DNA of 6,003 nt from CALVXC01 sp036636255 (GTDB taxonomy: Bacteria > Bacillota_I > Bacilli_A > RF39 > UBA660): positions 1 through 6,003 of the forward strand of contig JAVWOV010000048.1 in NCBI GenBank assembly GCA_036636255.1, given 5' to 3'. The translations under genes were made by a program, and so were the position numbers. Shown piece after piece: positions 1 through 5,787 of the stretch (the first letter of the stretch is position 1; each line of letters begins with the position of its first letter). Under the pieces are notes generated by a model. That model had not been told where the DNA came from. It made no database searches and was given only the letters and a program-made list of their open reading frames with translations.

Positions 1-6
1 CTACTT

Positions 7-37
7 AATTGACCATTCATTATTTTGCTGGTCAATT
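7..37. terminator. Hairpin, possible terminator of a gene upstream of the window
   Basis: A perfect 9-bp inverted repeat (AATTGACCA at 7-15, TGGTCAATT at 29-37) with a 13-nt loop is followed by the T-rich stretch TTTAACTTTT. It lies upstream of the typA promoter, so it is not part of the typA leader. The best reading is a weak Rho-independent terminator for a gene entering from the left. The U-tract is interrupted, and no upstream coding sequence is visible to confirm it. Confidence 0.4.
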
Positions 38-60
38 TAACTTTTCATTCGAGTTAAATT
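34..60. repeat. Second inverted repeat overlapping the first
   Basis: AATTTAAC at 34-41 is complementary to GTTAAATT at 53-60, giving an 8-bp stem with an 11-nt loop. The left arm shares bases 34-37 with the right arm of the hairpin at 7-37, so the two structures cannot fully form together in one RNA. It may be a chance AT-rich palindrome, a second part of the terminator, or a binding site just upstream of the typA promoter. Confidence 0.3.
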
Positions 61-79
61 TTAAAATTTGTAAATAACC

Positions 80-109
80 TTTACATTATATATTAAACCA
101 TGATATAAT
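80..109 (+). promoter_or_regulatory. Vegetative (sigma-A type) promoter of typA
   Basis: The -35 box is TTTACA (80-85) and the -10 box is a perfect TATAAT (104-109), with an 18-bp spacer. A TG sits one base before the -10 (101-102), making it an extended -10. Transcription would start near 116, leaving a short leader of about 24 nt before the typA ATG. The match suggests strong housekeeping expression. Confidence 0.8.
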
Positions 110-139
110 AGCCCAAGCGAAAAAAGGGATGTGTATATT

Positions 140-1945
140 ATGAAAAAAAGGAATGTAGCTATAATTGCCCACGTTGATCATGGTAAAACAACGTTGGTTG
201 ATAAACTGTTAAATACAGCAGGAACATTTCGTGAAAATGAATCTATTAATGAAAGAGTTATGGATTCTAATGATATTGAAAAAGAACGTGGTATTACTAT
301 TTTATCTAAAACAACCTCAATAAATTACCAAGGGTGTAGGATAAATATTTTAGATACGCCTGGTCATGCTGATTTTGGTGGCGAGGTTGAACGTATTATG
401 AATATGGTAGATGGTGTATTACTTGTTGTTGATGCTTATGAAGGAACAATGCCACAAACACGTTTTGTTTTAAAAAAAGCTTTAGAAGCGGGTGTTACTC
501 CAATCGTTGTTGTTAATAAAATTGATAAAGATACAGCTCGTCCGAAAGCTGTTATCGACGAAGTAATAGACTTATTTATTGAATTGGGTGCGGATATTGA
601 TCAATTGGATTTTCCTATTGTTTATGCTTCTAGTTTAAACGGTACATCAAGCCTAGAACCTGATGCGGCAACTCAAAAAGAAACTATGCAACCAATTTTA
701 GATTTAATCATAGAAAATATTCCTGAACCAAATGTTGAAATAGATAAAAGTTTGCAATTTCAACCAGCTTTATTAGATTATAATGATTTTGTTGGAAGAA
801 TAGGTATAGGACTTGTTAAACGCGGTCATATGAAAACTAATGACATGGTTTCATGTGTTCGTTTAGACGGTAGTATCAAGCAATTTAGAATCGGAAAAAT
901 ATTTGGTTATGAAGGATTAAAAAGAATTGAAGTAAAAGAAGCTGAAGCTGGTGATATTGTTGCTATTGCCGGTCTTGCTGATATAAGTGTAGGCGAAACA
1001 GTTTGTGAAATAGGAAAAGAAGAAGCATTACCAATTCTTCATATAGATGAACCAACCTTACAAATGACTTTTGGAGTAAATACCTCACCATTTGTCGGAA
1101 GAGAAGGTAAATTATTAACGGCTAGAAAAATTGAAGAAAGATTATTTAAAGAAACCGAACGTGATGTTTCCTTAAAAATAAATAGTGGCGATAATGAATC
1201 TTTTATCGTATCTGGCCGAGGAGAATTACATTTATCAATTTTGATTGAAAATATGCGTCGGGAAGGGTTTGAATTACAAGTATCTAAACCCGAAGTAATT
1301 ATAAAATTAATCGATGGTATTAAGTGTGAACCGTATGAAGATGTTCAGATAGAAGTAAAGGATGAGTATGTAGGTAATGTAATAGAAGCTTTAGGTAATC
1401 GCGATGCAACCATGGAAAATATGAGTAATTTTGAGAATCAAGTCAGATTAAATTATACAATTCCTTCTAGAGGATTAATAGGTTTTACTACGGAATTTAT
1501 GACAATGACCAAAGGGTACGGTATTATAAACCATACTTTCAAAGAATATCGTAAAAAAGCTAGTAATAAAGTGGGAGAAAGAAAACTTGGTGTTTTAGTT
1601 TCCATGGAAAATGGTAAAGCTACAGCTTATGCTTTAGGACAATTAGAAGATCGCGGAATTATGTTTGTTGAACCAGGTACTGAAGTATATGAGGGAATGA
1701 TCGTTGGTGAACATTCTCATGTTAGTGATTTAGCAGTTAACGTAGTTAAAGGTAAAAAACTAACAAATACTAGAGCATCAGGGAATGATCATACAGTTGC
1801 CTTAAAAAAGACTAGAAAAATGTCTCTAGAAACTTGTTTAGATTATATTAATAATGATGAATTAGTCGAAGTGACTCCGATTAATTTTCGTCTAAGAAAA
1901 AAAACATTAAATACTAATCAACGTAAAAAAAATGATAATAAATAA
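140..1945 (+). CDS. typA: Ribosome-associated translational GTPase TypA/BipA
   Basis: TypA/BipA is an EF-G-like GTPase that binds the ribosome and helps 50S assembly and stress or cold adaptation. The 601-residue product is close to the usual family length of about 610. All G motifs are present: AHVDHGKT (residues 10-17), RGIT in switch I (50-53), DTPGH (72-76), NKID (126-129) and SSLNG (164-168). Domain II follows, then the EF-G III/V-like domains with SGRGELHLSIL and PSRGLIGFTTEFM. The TypA-specific C-terminal domain carries VSMENGKATAY and VEPGTEVYEGMIVGEH. I start at the ATG at 140: a GTG at 131 would lie only about 2 nt from the AGGG ribosome-binding site (125-128), whereas 140 leaves 11 nt. 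The C-terminus is Lys/Asn-rich, as is common in AT-rich genomes. The gene appears monocistronic, with its own promoter and terminator. Confidence 0.97.
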   Translation: MKKRNVAIIAHVDHGKTTLVDKLLNTAGTFRENESINERVMDSNDIEKERGITILSKTTSINYQGCRINILDTPGHADFGGEVERIMNMVDGVLLVVDAYEGTMPQTRFVLKKALEAGVTPIVVVNKIDKDTARPKAVIDEVIDLFIELGADIDQLDFPIVYASSLNGTSSLEPDAATQKETMQPILDLIIENIPEPNVEIDKSLQFQPALLDYNDFVGRIGIGLVKRGHMKTNDMVSCVRLDGSIKQFRIGKIFGYEGLKRIEVKEAEAGDIVAIAGLADISVGETVCEIGKEEALPILHIDEPTLQMTFGVNTSPFVGREGKLLTARKIEERLFKETERDVSLKINSGDNESFIVSGRGELHLSILIENMRREGFELQVSKPEVIIKLIDGIKCEPYEDVQIEVKDEYVGNVIEALGNRDATMENMSNFENQVRLNYTIPSRGLIGFTTEFMTMTKGYGIINHTFKEYRKKASNKVGERKLGVLVSMENGKATAYALGQLEDRGIMFVEPGTEVYEGMIVGEHSHVSDLAVNVVKGKKLTNTRASGNDHTVALKKTRKMSLETCLDYINNDELVEVTPINFRLRKKTLNTNQRKKNDNK

Positions 1946-1946
1946 T

Positions 1947-1974
1947 AAAAAGATTAGCAAATACTAATCTTTTT
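1947..1974. terminator. Bidirectional Rho-independent terminator between typA and ddl
   Basis: An 11-bp perfect stem (AAAAAGATTAG at 1947-1957 with CTAATCTTTTT at 1964-1974) encloses a 6-nt loop. The arms themselves supply a U-run in either direction. It begins one base after the typA stop and ends four bases before the ddl stop codon, so it can terminate both convergent transcripts. Confidence 0.85.
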
Positions 1975-1978
1975 TATA

Positions 1979-2959
1979 TTAAGCGTTATTAATTAAAAAA
2001 GTTATTAACTTTTTATAACTTATTTTATCATGTTCAAATAATTTTGGAAACATACTAATAGAAGTAAAACCGGGCATTGTGTTTATTTCATTTAAATATA
2101 TTTTGTCATTTTCTTCGTCATAAAAAAAATCGACTCGTGCTAAACCGTTGCCATTAATAGCTATAAAAGCATCTTTGGTATATTGTTTAATCATATCACT
2201 TATCCTTTTAGAAATTTTAGCAGGAATAATAGTTTGGGAATTACTATTTAGATATTTAGCATTATAATCATATAATTCATTAGCTGATGCAATTTGACCA
2301 ACTGATGATATCATGATTTTTTTACCCTGTACTATAGCACATTCTAATTCCTTACCAACAATTAATTTTTCGATTATTATTTTAGTATCAAAAACATTAG
2401 CTTTTTGTATCGCATCATTTAATTCTTTTTTGTTATTAGCTTTATTTACTCCACAAGAAGATCCACCCCTAGCTGGTTTAACAATAACGGGAAAGTTAAG
2501 TCTTTTTTTTATTTGTTGATAATTAATATCATTATTATGCATTGTTAAATAAGGAGTAATAGGAATATTAGCTTTTTCAAAAATTATTTTTGAAAATTGT
2601 TTATCCATTCCTAAAGCACTACTTAAAACTTTAGAACCAACATATTTAATTTTGAATAATTCTAACATTCCTTGAATAGTTCCATCCTCACCATTAAGAC
2701 CATGTAAAACAGGAAAGACGACATCAAAAATTTTAATAAAATCAATAATGTTATTTATTTTATCTGCTTTTATCCATATATTATTAAACAGATCATCATA
2801 ATTATCATTAAACAAGTACCAATTATTTTGTTTATCAATACCTACTACGGTTATTTCAAACAAATTTTTATCAATATTATCTAAAATACATTTTGCTGAT
2901 TTACAAGATATTTCATGCTCAAATGAGTTTCCTCCGCATATCATTAGAATTTTTTTCAT
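1979..2959 (-). CDS. ddl: D-alanine--D-alanine ligase (ATP-grasp)
   Basis: Ddl joins two D-alanines using ATP in the cytoplasm, supplying the dipeptide that MurF adds to the peptidoglycan precursor. The 326-residue product has the full family layout. The N-terminal GGNSFEHEIS (residues 9-18) contains the substrate-binding Glu14. HGLNGEDG lies at 86-93, and the ATP-binding KPARGGSSCGV at 161-171. The omega loop has YDYNAKY (230-236). The C-terminal metal and phosphate site has RVDF (275-278) and NEINTMPGF (290-298), giving ligands Asp277, Glu291 and Asn293. The omega-loop Tyr and Lys are typical of D-Ala-D-Ala rather than VanA-type D-Ala-D-Lac ligases. I start at 2959 because GGGTGAT lies just upstream; the ATG at 2971 has no ribosome-binding site. 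It stands alone, not beside murF, convergent with typA. No convincing promoter was found in the 2960-3100 region on this strand. Confidence 0.95.
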   Translation of the reverse strand: MKKILMICGGNSFEHEISCKSAKCILDNIDKNLFEITVVGIDKQNNWYLFNDNYDDLFNNIWIKADKINNIIDFIKIFDVVFPVLHGLNGEDGTIQGMLELFKIKYVGSKVLSSALGMDKQFSKIIFEKANIPITPYLTMHNNDINYQQIKKRLNFPVIVKPARGGSSCGVNKANNKKELNDAIQKANVFDTKIIIEKLIVGKELECAIVQGKKIMISSVGQIASANELYDYNAKYLNSNSQTIIPAKISKRISDMIKQYTKDAFIAINGNGLARVDFFYDEENDKIYLNEINTMPGFTSISMFPKLFEHDKISYKKLITFLINNA

Positions 2960-2962
2960 ATT

Positions 2963-2969
2963 ATCACCC
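2963..2969 (-). promoter_or_regulatory. Ribosome-binding site that decides the ddl start
   Basis: On the minus strand GGGTGAT precedes the ATG at 2959 by three bases. It matches the 3' half of the extended Shine-Dalgarno AGGAGGTGAT, so the spacing to the anti-SD is acceptable. The alternative ATG at 2971 overlaps this element and has only A/C-rich sequence upstream. Confidence 0.6.
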
Positions 2970-3071
2970 ATTAAAATATATGCTTGTTGTCGTTTGTTAA
3001 ATCTATTTTACTAAGATTTTTAAAAAAAATACACTTTATTTTACTAAATGACACTATATTTGTGAAATAGG

Positions 3072-3100
3072 TTGAATAATTTTAGGTATTGTGGTATATT
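3072..3100 (+). promoter_or_regulatory. Promoter P1 of the zinc-ribbon gene
   Basis: TTGAAT (3072-3077) and TATATT (3095-3100) are separated by 17 bp, with an extended -10 TG at 3092-3093. The start would be near 3107, giving an mRNA leader of about 80 nt that includes the SD-sequestering stem at 3128-3179. Confidence 0.65.
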
Positions 3101-3120
3101 ATTAATGGTTTAAAAATTAT

Positions 3121-3149
3121 TTCGTTACTTCCTTTTTTTGAAGTATAAT
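3121..3149 (+). promoter_or_regulatory. Possible second promoter P2 of the zinc-ribbon gene
   Basis: A perfect -10 hexamer TATAAT (3144-3149) lies 17 bp downstream of TTCGTT (3121-3126), a poor -35. A start near 3156 would give a leader of about 32 nt that lacks the left arm of the stem at 3128-3179, leaving the ribosome-binding site free. The weak -35 means it may be fortuitous or use another sigma factor or an activator. Confidence 0.3.
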
Positions 3150-3179
3150 AAGTATTAAATCAAATTCGAAAAAAGGAGG
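3128..3179 (+). promoter_or_regulatory. Leader hairpin that sequesters the Shine-Dalgarno of the zinc-ribbon gene
   Basis: CTTCCTTTTTTTGAA (3128-3142) pairs with TTCGAAAAAAGGAGG (3165-3179) over 15 consecutive positions: 13 Watson-Crick and two G-U pairs, with a 22-nt loop. The right arm contains the whole AGGAGG (3174-3179), the ribosome-binding site 8 nt before the ATG. A smaller competing hairpin, TACTTC (3126-3131) with GAAGTA (3140-3145), reuses the left arm and would free the ribosome-binding site. The arrangement resembles translation-controlling leaders such as RNA thermometers or other switches, but the trigger is unknown. It matches no riboswitch class I recognise. Confidence 0.5.
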
Positions 3180-3187
3180 ACTAGAAA

Positions 3188-3391
3188 ATGGATAAAAAAG
3201 ATAAGACTATCGTTTGTAAAGATTGTGGAGCTGAATTTACTTTTACTGTTGGTGAACAAGAATTTTATGAAGAAAAAGGTTTCACTAATGAACCAGCAAG
3301 ATGTAAAGAATGCCGCGACAAGAAAAGAAACGGAAACAGAAATAGTAACTTTAACAGTAGTAGACCTGTTTACAGAACTGACGAAGACTAA
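3188..3391 (+). CDS. Small zinc-ribbon protein of unknown function
   Basis: The 67-residue protein has a CxxC pair at Cys10/Cys13 and another at Cys39/Cys42, separated by 25 residues. Between them lies an aromatic/acidic stretch, GEQEFYEEKGF (22-32), followed by NEPARCKECR (34-43). This is the pattern of the short 'probable zinc-ribbon domain' proteins widespread in Firmicutes and other bacteria, in which four cysteines bind one zinc ion. The tail (43-60) is rich in Arg, Asn and Ser and ends in an acidic TDED. A basic disordered tail after a zinc ribbon suggests nucleic-acid or ribosome binding, but that is inference and the family has no settled role. Its ribosome-binding site is a strong AGGAGG 8 nt upstream. 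The gene is monocistronic, divergent from ddl and convergent with cotJC. Expression is likely controlled at the leader (3128-3179). Confidence 0.9.
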   Translation: MDKKDKTIVCKDCGAEFTFTVGEQEFYEEKGFTNEPARCKECRDKKRNGNRNSNFNSSRPVYRTDED

Positions 3392-3419
3392 AAAAAATAC
3401 ATTAATTTGTATTTTTTTT
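3390..3419. terminator. Bidirectional terminator shared by the zinc-ribbon gene and cotJC
   Basis: A 12-bp perfect stem (3390-3401 with 3408-3419) has eight A-T pairs at its base and a 6-nt loop TTAATT. It begins inside the TAA of the zinc-ribbon gene (3389-3391). On the other strand the last codons of cotJC form one arm and the cotJC stop codon (3402-3404) lies in the loop. The A/T runs give a U-tract in both directions. Confidence 0.8.
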
Positions 3420-3965
3420 CTTTAAATAATAATCACGCAATTCTTTGAATCTTTGATAGTGGACAATTTCCCGTTGTCTTAAAAATGAAAGAGGCGCTAA
3501 TATATCAGGATCATCAGTTAAATCCATTAAATGTTCATAAGTAGCTCGCGCTCTTTGTTCCGCAGCCATATCGCTTTCTAAATCAGCTATAAAGTCGCCT
3601 GTTGCATTAATATAAGCTGTTGTAAAGGGAATTCCAGCGGGGTTAATAGGAAATACACCATGATCATGCTCAACGAAGTATCCATCTAACCCAGCAGAAA
3701 TAAGTTCTTGTACTGTAGAACCATTTATTAATTGTGATATCATTGATGAAATTATTTCAACATGATTTAATTCTTCGGTAGCAATATCTGTTAATAGTGC
3801 TCTTCCTAGCTCATTAGGCATAGTATATCTTTGCGTTAGATATTGAATAGCAGCAGCTAATTCACCATTAGGTCCACCATATAAAGCCATTAAATATTTA
3901 GCCATTTTTAAATCTTTTTTAGAAATATTAACAGGATATTCTAATTTTTTTTCATATAACCACAT
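3402..3965 (-). CDS. cotJC: Spore coat protein CotJC, manganese-catalase family
   Basis: The 187-residue product matches CotJC in length and throughout its sequence (MWLYEKKLEYPV start, GGPNGELAAA, LTDIATEELNH, AAEQRARATY, RQREIVH). The family is a ferritin-like four-helix bundle related to di-manganese catalases. All five expected metal ligands are present: Glu35, Glu65, His68, Glu136 and His169. In Bacillus subtilis CotJC is a component of the spore coat made in the mother cell. Catalase activity is plausible from the ligands but not shown by sequence alone. It is the second gene of an operon, 11 nt downstream of the CotJA/CotJB-like gene, with a strong AGGAGG site. It indicates an organism with a sporulation programme, or a recent descendant of one. 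Confidence 0.95.
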   Translation of the reverse strand: MWLYEKKLEYPVNISKKDLKMAKYLMALYGGPNGELAAAIQYLTQRYTMPNELGRALLTDIATEELNHVEIISSMISQLINGSTVQELISAGLDGYFVEHDHGVFPINPAGIPFTTAYINATGDFIADLESDMAAEQRARATYEHLMDLTDDPDILAPLSFLRQREIVHYQRFKELRDYYLKKKNTN

Positions 3966-3972
3966 TTTCTTT

Positions 3973-3979
3973 CCTCCTA
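3973..3979 (-). promoter_or_regulatory. cotJC Shine-Dalgarno overlapping the upstream stop codon
   Basis: On the minus strand TAGGAGG reads as the TAG stop of the upstream gene (3979-3977) fused to AGGAGG (3978-3973), 7 nt before the cotJC ATG. Ribosomes finishing the first gene uncover or occupy this site, so translation of the two proteins is probably coupled. Confidence 0.75.
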
Positions 3980-4423
3980 TTTATTTTGCCAGGGCCAAGG
4001 ATTTTTAACCCATGGCCAAGGGCAATTGTTTAAATATTCACTATTAGTAAGTAGTGGGCCATAATTACTTTCATACTTTTTAATATATTCTTTTTTTTGA
4101 ATATTATATTGATTAAATAAGGCGATTGCTTTTTGATTAGTGGGGTGAATATCTAAGTAAAGATTCAAATCAAGCGTTGCAAAGTCTAAAGCATCAATAT
4201 ATGTTAGTAATTCTGCTTGCTCATTCATTGGCCTAATTTCATAAGGGTTAGTTTTATAATTATTAAAAAGTTCAGGAAACATATTTCCACGGATAAAACC
4301 ATTATAAGGATCATATATATCATTTTGTTGTATTTTATTAAAATTGTTTTGTTCATAACTTGGTTGTTTAAAAATATCAGTTGAATGATTATATATATCG
4401 GTATTAAAATTTTGATTATTCAT
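3977..4423 (-). CDS. cotJB: CotJA-CotJB-like fusion spore coat protein
   Basis: The 148-residue protein combines features of two proteins that are normally separate. Residues 1-35 are Asn/Gln-rich and look disordered. Residues 36-62 (IYDPYNGFIRGNMFPELFNN, then YKTNPYEI) resemble the conserved C-terminal part of CotJA, which carries an RGT-[ILM]-[FW]-P-x-L core and ends near NPY. Residues 66-148 are CotJB-like: NEQAELLTYIDALDFATLDLN, then LYLDIHPTNQKAIALFNQY, and a Trp/Pro-rich end with PWPW at 135-138 and again at 142-145. No separate cotJA lies upstream. CotJA, CotJB and CotJC together form a small spore-coat operon in Bacillus subtilis, so this gene probably supplies the first two functions in one chain. 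Its ribosome-binding site GAGGAG (4430-4435) is 6 nt from the ATG. CotJB identity is firm; the CotJA part rests on a short motif. Confidence 0.85.
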   Translation of the reverse strand: MNNQNFNTDIYNHSTDIFKQPSYEQNNFNKIQQNDIYDPYNGFIRGNMFPELFNNYKTNPYEIRPMNEQAELLTYIDALDFATLDLNLYLDIHPTNQKAIALFNQYNIQKKEYIKKYESNYGPLLTNSEYLNNCPWPWVKNPWPWQNK

Positions 4424-4439
4424 AACTATCTCCTCGTAT

Positions 4440-4468
4440 AATGTAGTTAGATATTTTTTAACTACATT
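4440..4468 (-). repeat. Hairpin in the cotJ operon leader
   Basis: AATGTAGTTA and TAACTACATT form a perfect 10-bp inverted repeat (4440-4449 and 4459-4468) with a 9-nt loop. On the minus strand it ends four bases upstream of the GAGGAG ribosome-binding site of the first cotJ gene. It does not cover that site, so it could stabilise the mRNA 5' end or be an operator. Read on the plus strand it is followed by a T-rich run, so it could also stop transcripts coming from the left. Confidence 0.5.
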
Positions 4469-4610
4469 TTTCTATATTTAGATTTTTGTTAAGAGATATC
4501 TAAAAACTCATTATTTTGTAGAGTTAAAATTCTATATTATAACGTCTGTAGAGATAGAGTGTTTTTATCTACCTCCTTGAACATTTGGTTCTTCCTATAG
4601 ACTAAAGCTT
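4469..4610. other. Non-coding stretch between the cotJ leader and the transposase relic
   Basis: No open frame or RNA gene is recognised here. In IS110-group elements the non-coding left end upstream of the transposase encodes the bridge RNA, so part of this region may be its degraded remnant. Only small imperfect inverted repeats are seen, for example GAAC/GTTC around 4579-4591 and GTAGA/TCTAC around 4548-4572. No complete bridge-RNA fold can be assigned by eye. Confidence 0.3.
4515..4543 (-). promoter_or_regulatory. Candidate sigma-E type promoter for the cotJ operon
   Basis: On the minus strand GTTATAAT (4543-4536) and TCTACAAA (4522-4515) are separated by 13 bp. They partly match the sporulation sigma-E pattern (ATA-containing -35, CATACA-like -10). 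The cotJ operon of Bacillus subtilis is known to be sigma-E dependent, which motivated the search. The -10 match is only partial, and the leader would be about 85 nt. Confidence 0.25.
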
Positions 4611-5773
4611 CTACTTTACAAATTGAATATTAATAAGTTGTATAAAGATTAGATATTATCTATTGCTTTTCATTTACGAGATTATATCTTTGCAAAGGTA
4701 TTGAGTGTTTTACTAAACTCTTAACTACTATTCAAGATAAACTTGGAGATCTAAACAACATTGAAGTTTCTACGAAAGCAACTGGACATTATCGGTTTTC
4801 TTTATATTCTACATTAACAGATAATGGTTTTACTGTGTCAGTTTATACCCCTATAGTGGTGTTTATAATAATAGAAAGCAAAAGAATGATATTATTGATT
4901 CTATTATTATTGCAGATTACCTAAGAGTTTTTGGCTCTAAAGAATAAAAACTTCCACGCGACAACATTATATCTTTAAAACGATTAACACGTTTTAGATA
5001 TAATGTCGTAGATAATGTGACTTCACTCAAATTACAAGTTATAGATTTATTAGATAAAGTATTTCCTGAATATAAAAACTTTTCTGTGACAGTGTTTTGT
5101 AGTTGCTTCTAAACCATTATTGCGTAACTGTTCAATCTTGATGGCATCATAAATACTTCTACTACTAAACTAGCTAATTTATTATCCAAAAATAGCAAAG
5201 ATAGATTTAATAAACAAACAGCTATTCATATTAAAGAAGTAGCAAAAGATTCTTTTGGGATTAAGTTTATTACAGATTCTTGTTCTTATGAAATCGAACA
5301 ACTTATTAATAAAATTATTTTTTTAGAAAATCCGATTGATCAAGTAAATAATGAAATCAAAGAATTATATAATAAATTAGATAGCTATCTTTTATCAGTT
5401 TCTGGTGGAGGAGTTAATCTAGCTTCAATAATTTTAGCTGAAATTGAAGACATTAACAATTTTGATAAGCCAAGTAAACTGATTGCTTTTGCTGGTGTTG
5501 ATTCTAATGAATTTCAATCTGGTAACAAGTTATCTTCTAATGATAAAACTTCTAAAAGAGGTTCTCCATATTTAAGACACGTTATATATAGCAAGCTTAG
5601 TAGTTACGTCAAATGAGCCATAATTAAGAACTTATTATGATAAGAAAATCAATGAAGGAAAACATAGTTTTATTGTCTTAGCAAGTATTAGTCGTAAATT
5701 ATTAACAATCATCTATTTTATCTTAAAAGAAAATAGAGATTATATAAAATATGATAATATCAAGAACAACTAA
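4611..5773 (+). pseudogene. IS110-family transposase pseudogene, multiple frameshifts and stops
   Basis: The family protein is a RuvC-like DEDD recombinase with a C-terminal catalytic-serine domain, guided by a bridge RNA. Here it can be read only in pieces. A possible N-terminus in one frame (4611-4649) reads LNINKLYKD where GIDI-x-K is expected. A second frame (4652-4858) contains KATGHYR and NGFTV. A third (4861-5613) contains NRKQKNDIID, LTRFRYN, ILAEI, FAGV, FQSG and KRGSPYLR. It has in-frame stops at 4945, 5110, 5125 and 5614. The last piece, from 5627 in the second frame, reads RTYYDKKINEGKHS and ends at TAA 5771-5773. The catalytic Glu before ATGHY is Lys (4775-4777). The two later Asp (4888, 4897) and the Ser of FQSG (5518) remain. 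The Gly-Ile-Gly motif is GGG. The reconstructed length of about 380 residues is near normal, so the gene decayed by point changes rather than large deletion. Confidence 0.85.
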
Positions 5774-5787
5774 TATTTAAAATTATT

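Noticed and set aside
131..139. Upstream GTG start for typA adding three residues
   Set aside because: It sits only about 2 nt after the AGGG ribosome-binding site, too close to be used. The ATG at 140 has workable spacing and gives the usual TypA N-terminus.
2313..2519. Plus-strand frame of 68 codons inside ddl
   Set aside because: It lies wholly antisense to well-conserved ddl sequence, has no ribosome-binding site and resembles no protein.
1979..2959. VanA-type D-Ala-D-Lac (vancomycin resistance) ligase
   Set aside because: The omega loop has the YDYNAKY pattern of ordinary D-Ala-D-Ala ligases, and no vanH- or vanX-like gene lies beside it.
2960..2971. Upstream ATG for ddl adding MGDN
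   Set aside because: No ribosome-binding site precedes it, and its own codons form the GGGTGAT site for the ATG at 2959.
3225..3425. Overlapping plus-strand frame across the zinc-ribbon gene and terminator
   Set aside because: It is an out-of-frame shadow of the zinc-ribbon gene, has no ribosome-binding site and runs through the shared terminator.
140..4423. Mollicute-type genetic code (TGA as tryptophan)
   Set aside because: Every tryptophan seen is TGG, and no intact gene has an in-frame TGA. The TGA codons in the transposase relic occur beside other stops and frameshifts, so they are explained by decay.
4945..5127. Programmed frameshifting or recoding of the transposase
   Set aside because: There are several unrelated frame breaks and TAA/TGA stops, plus loss of a catalytic residue. 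IS110 transposases are normally a single frame, so this is a pseudogene.
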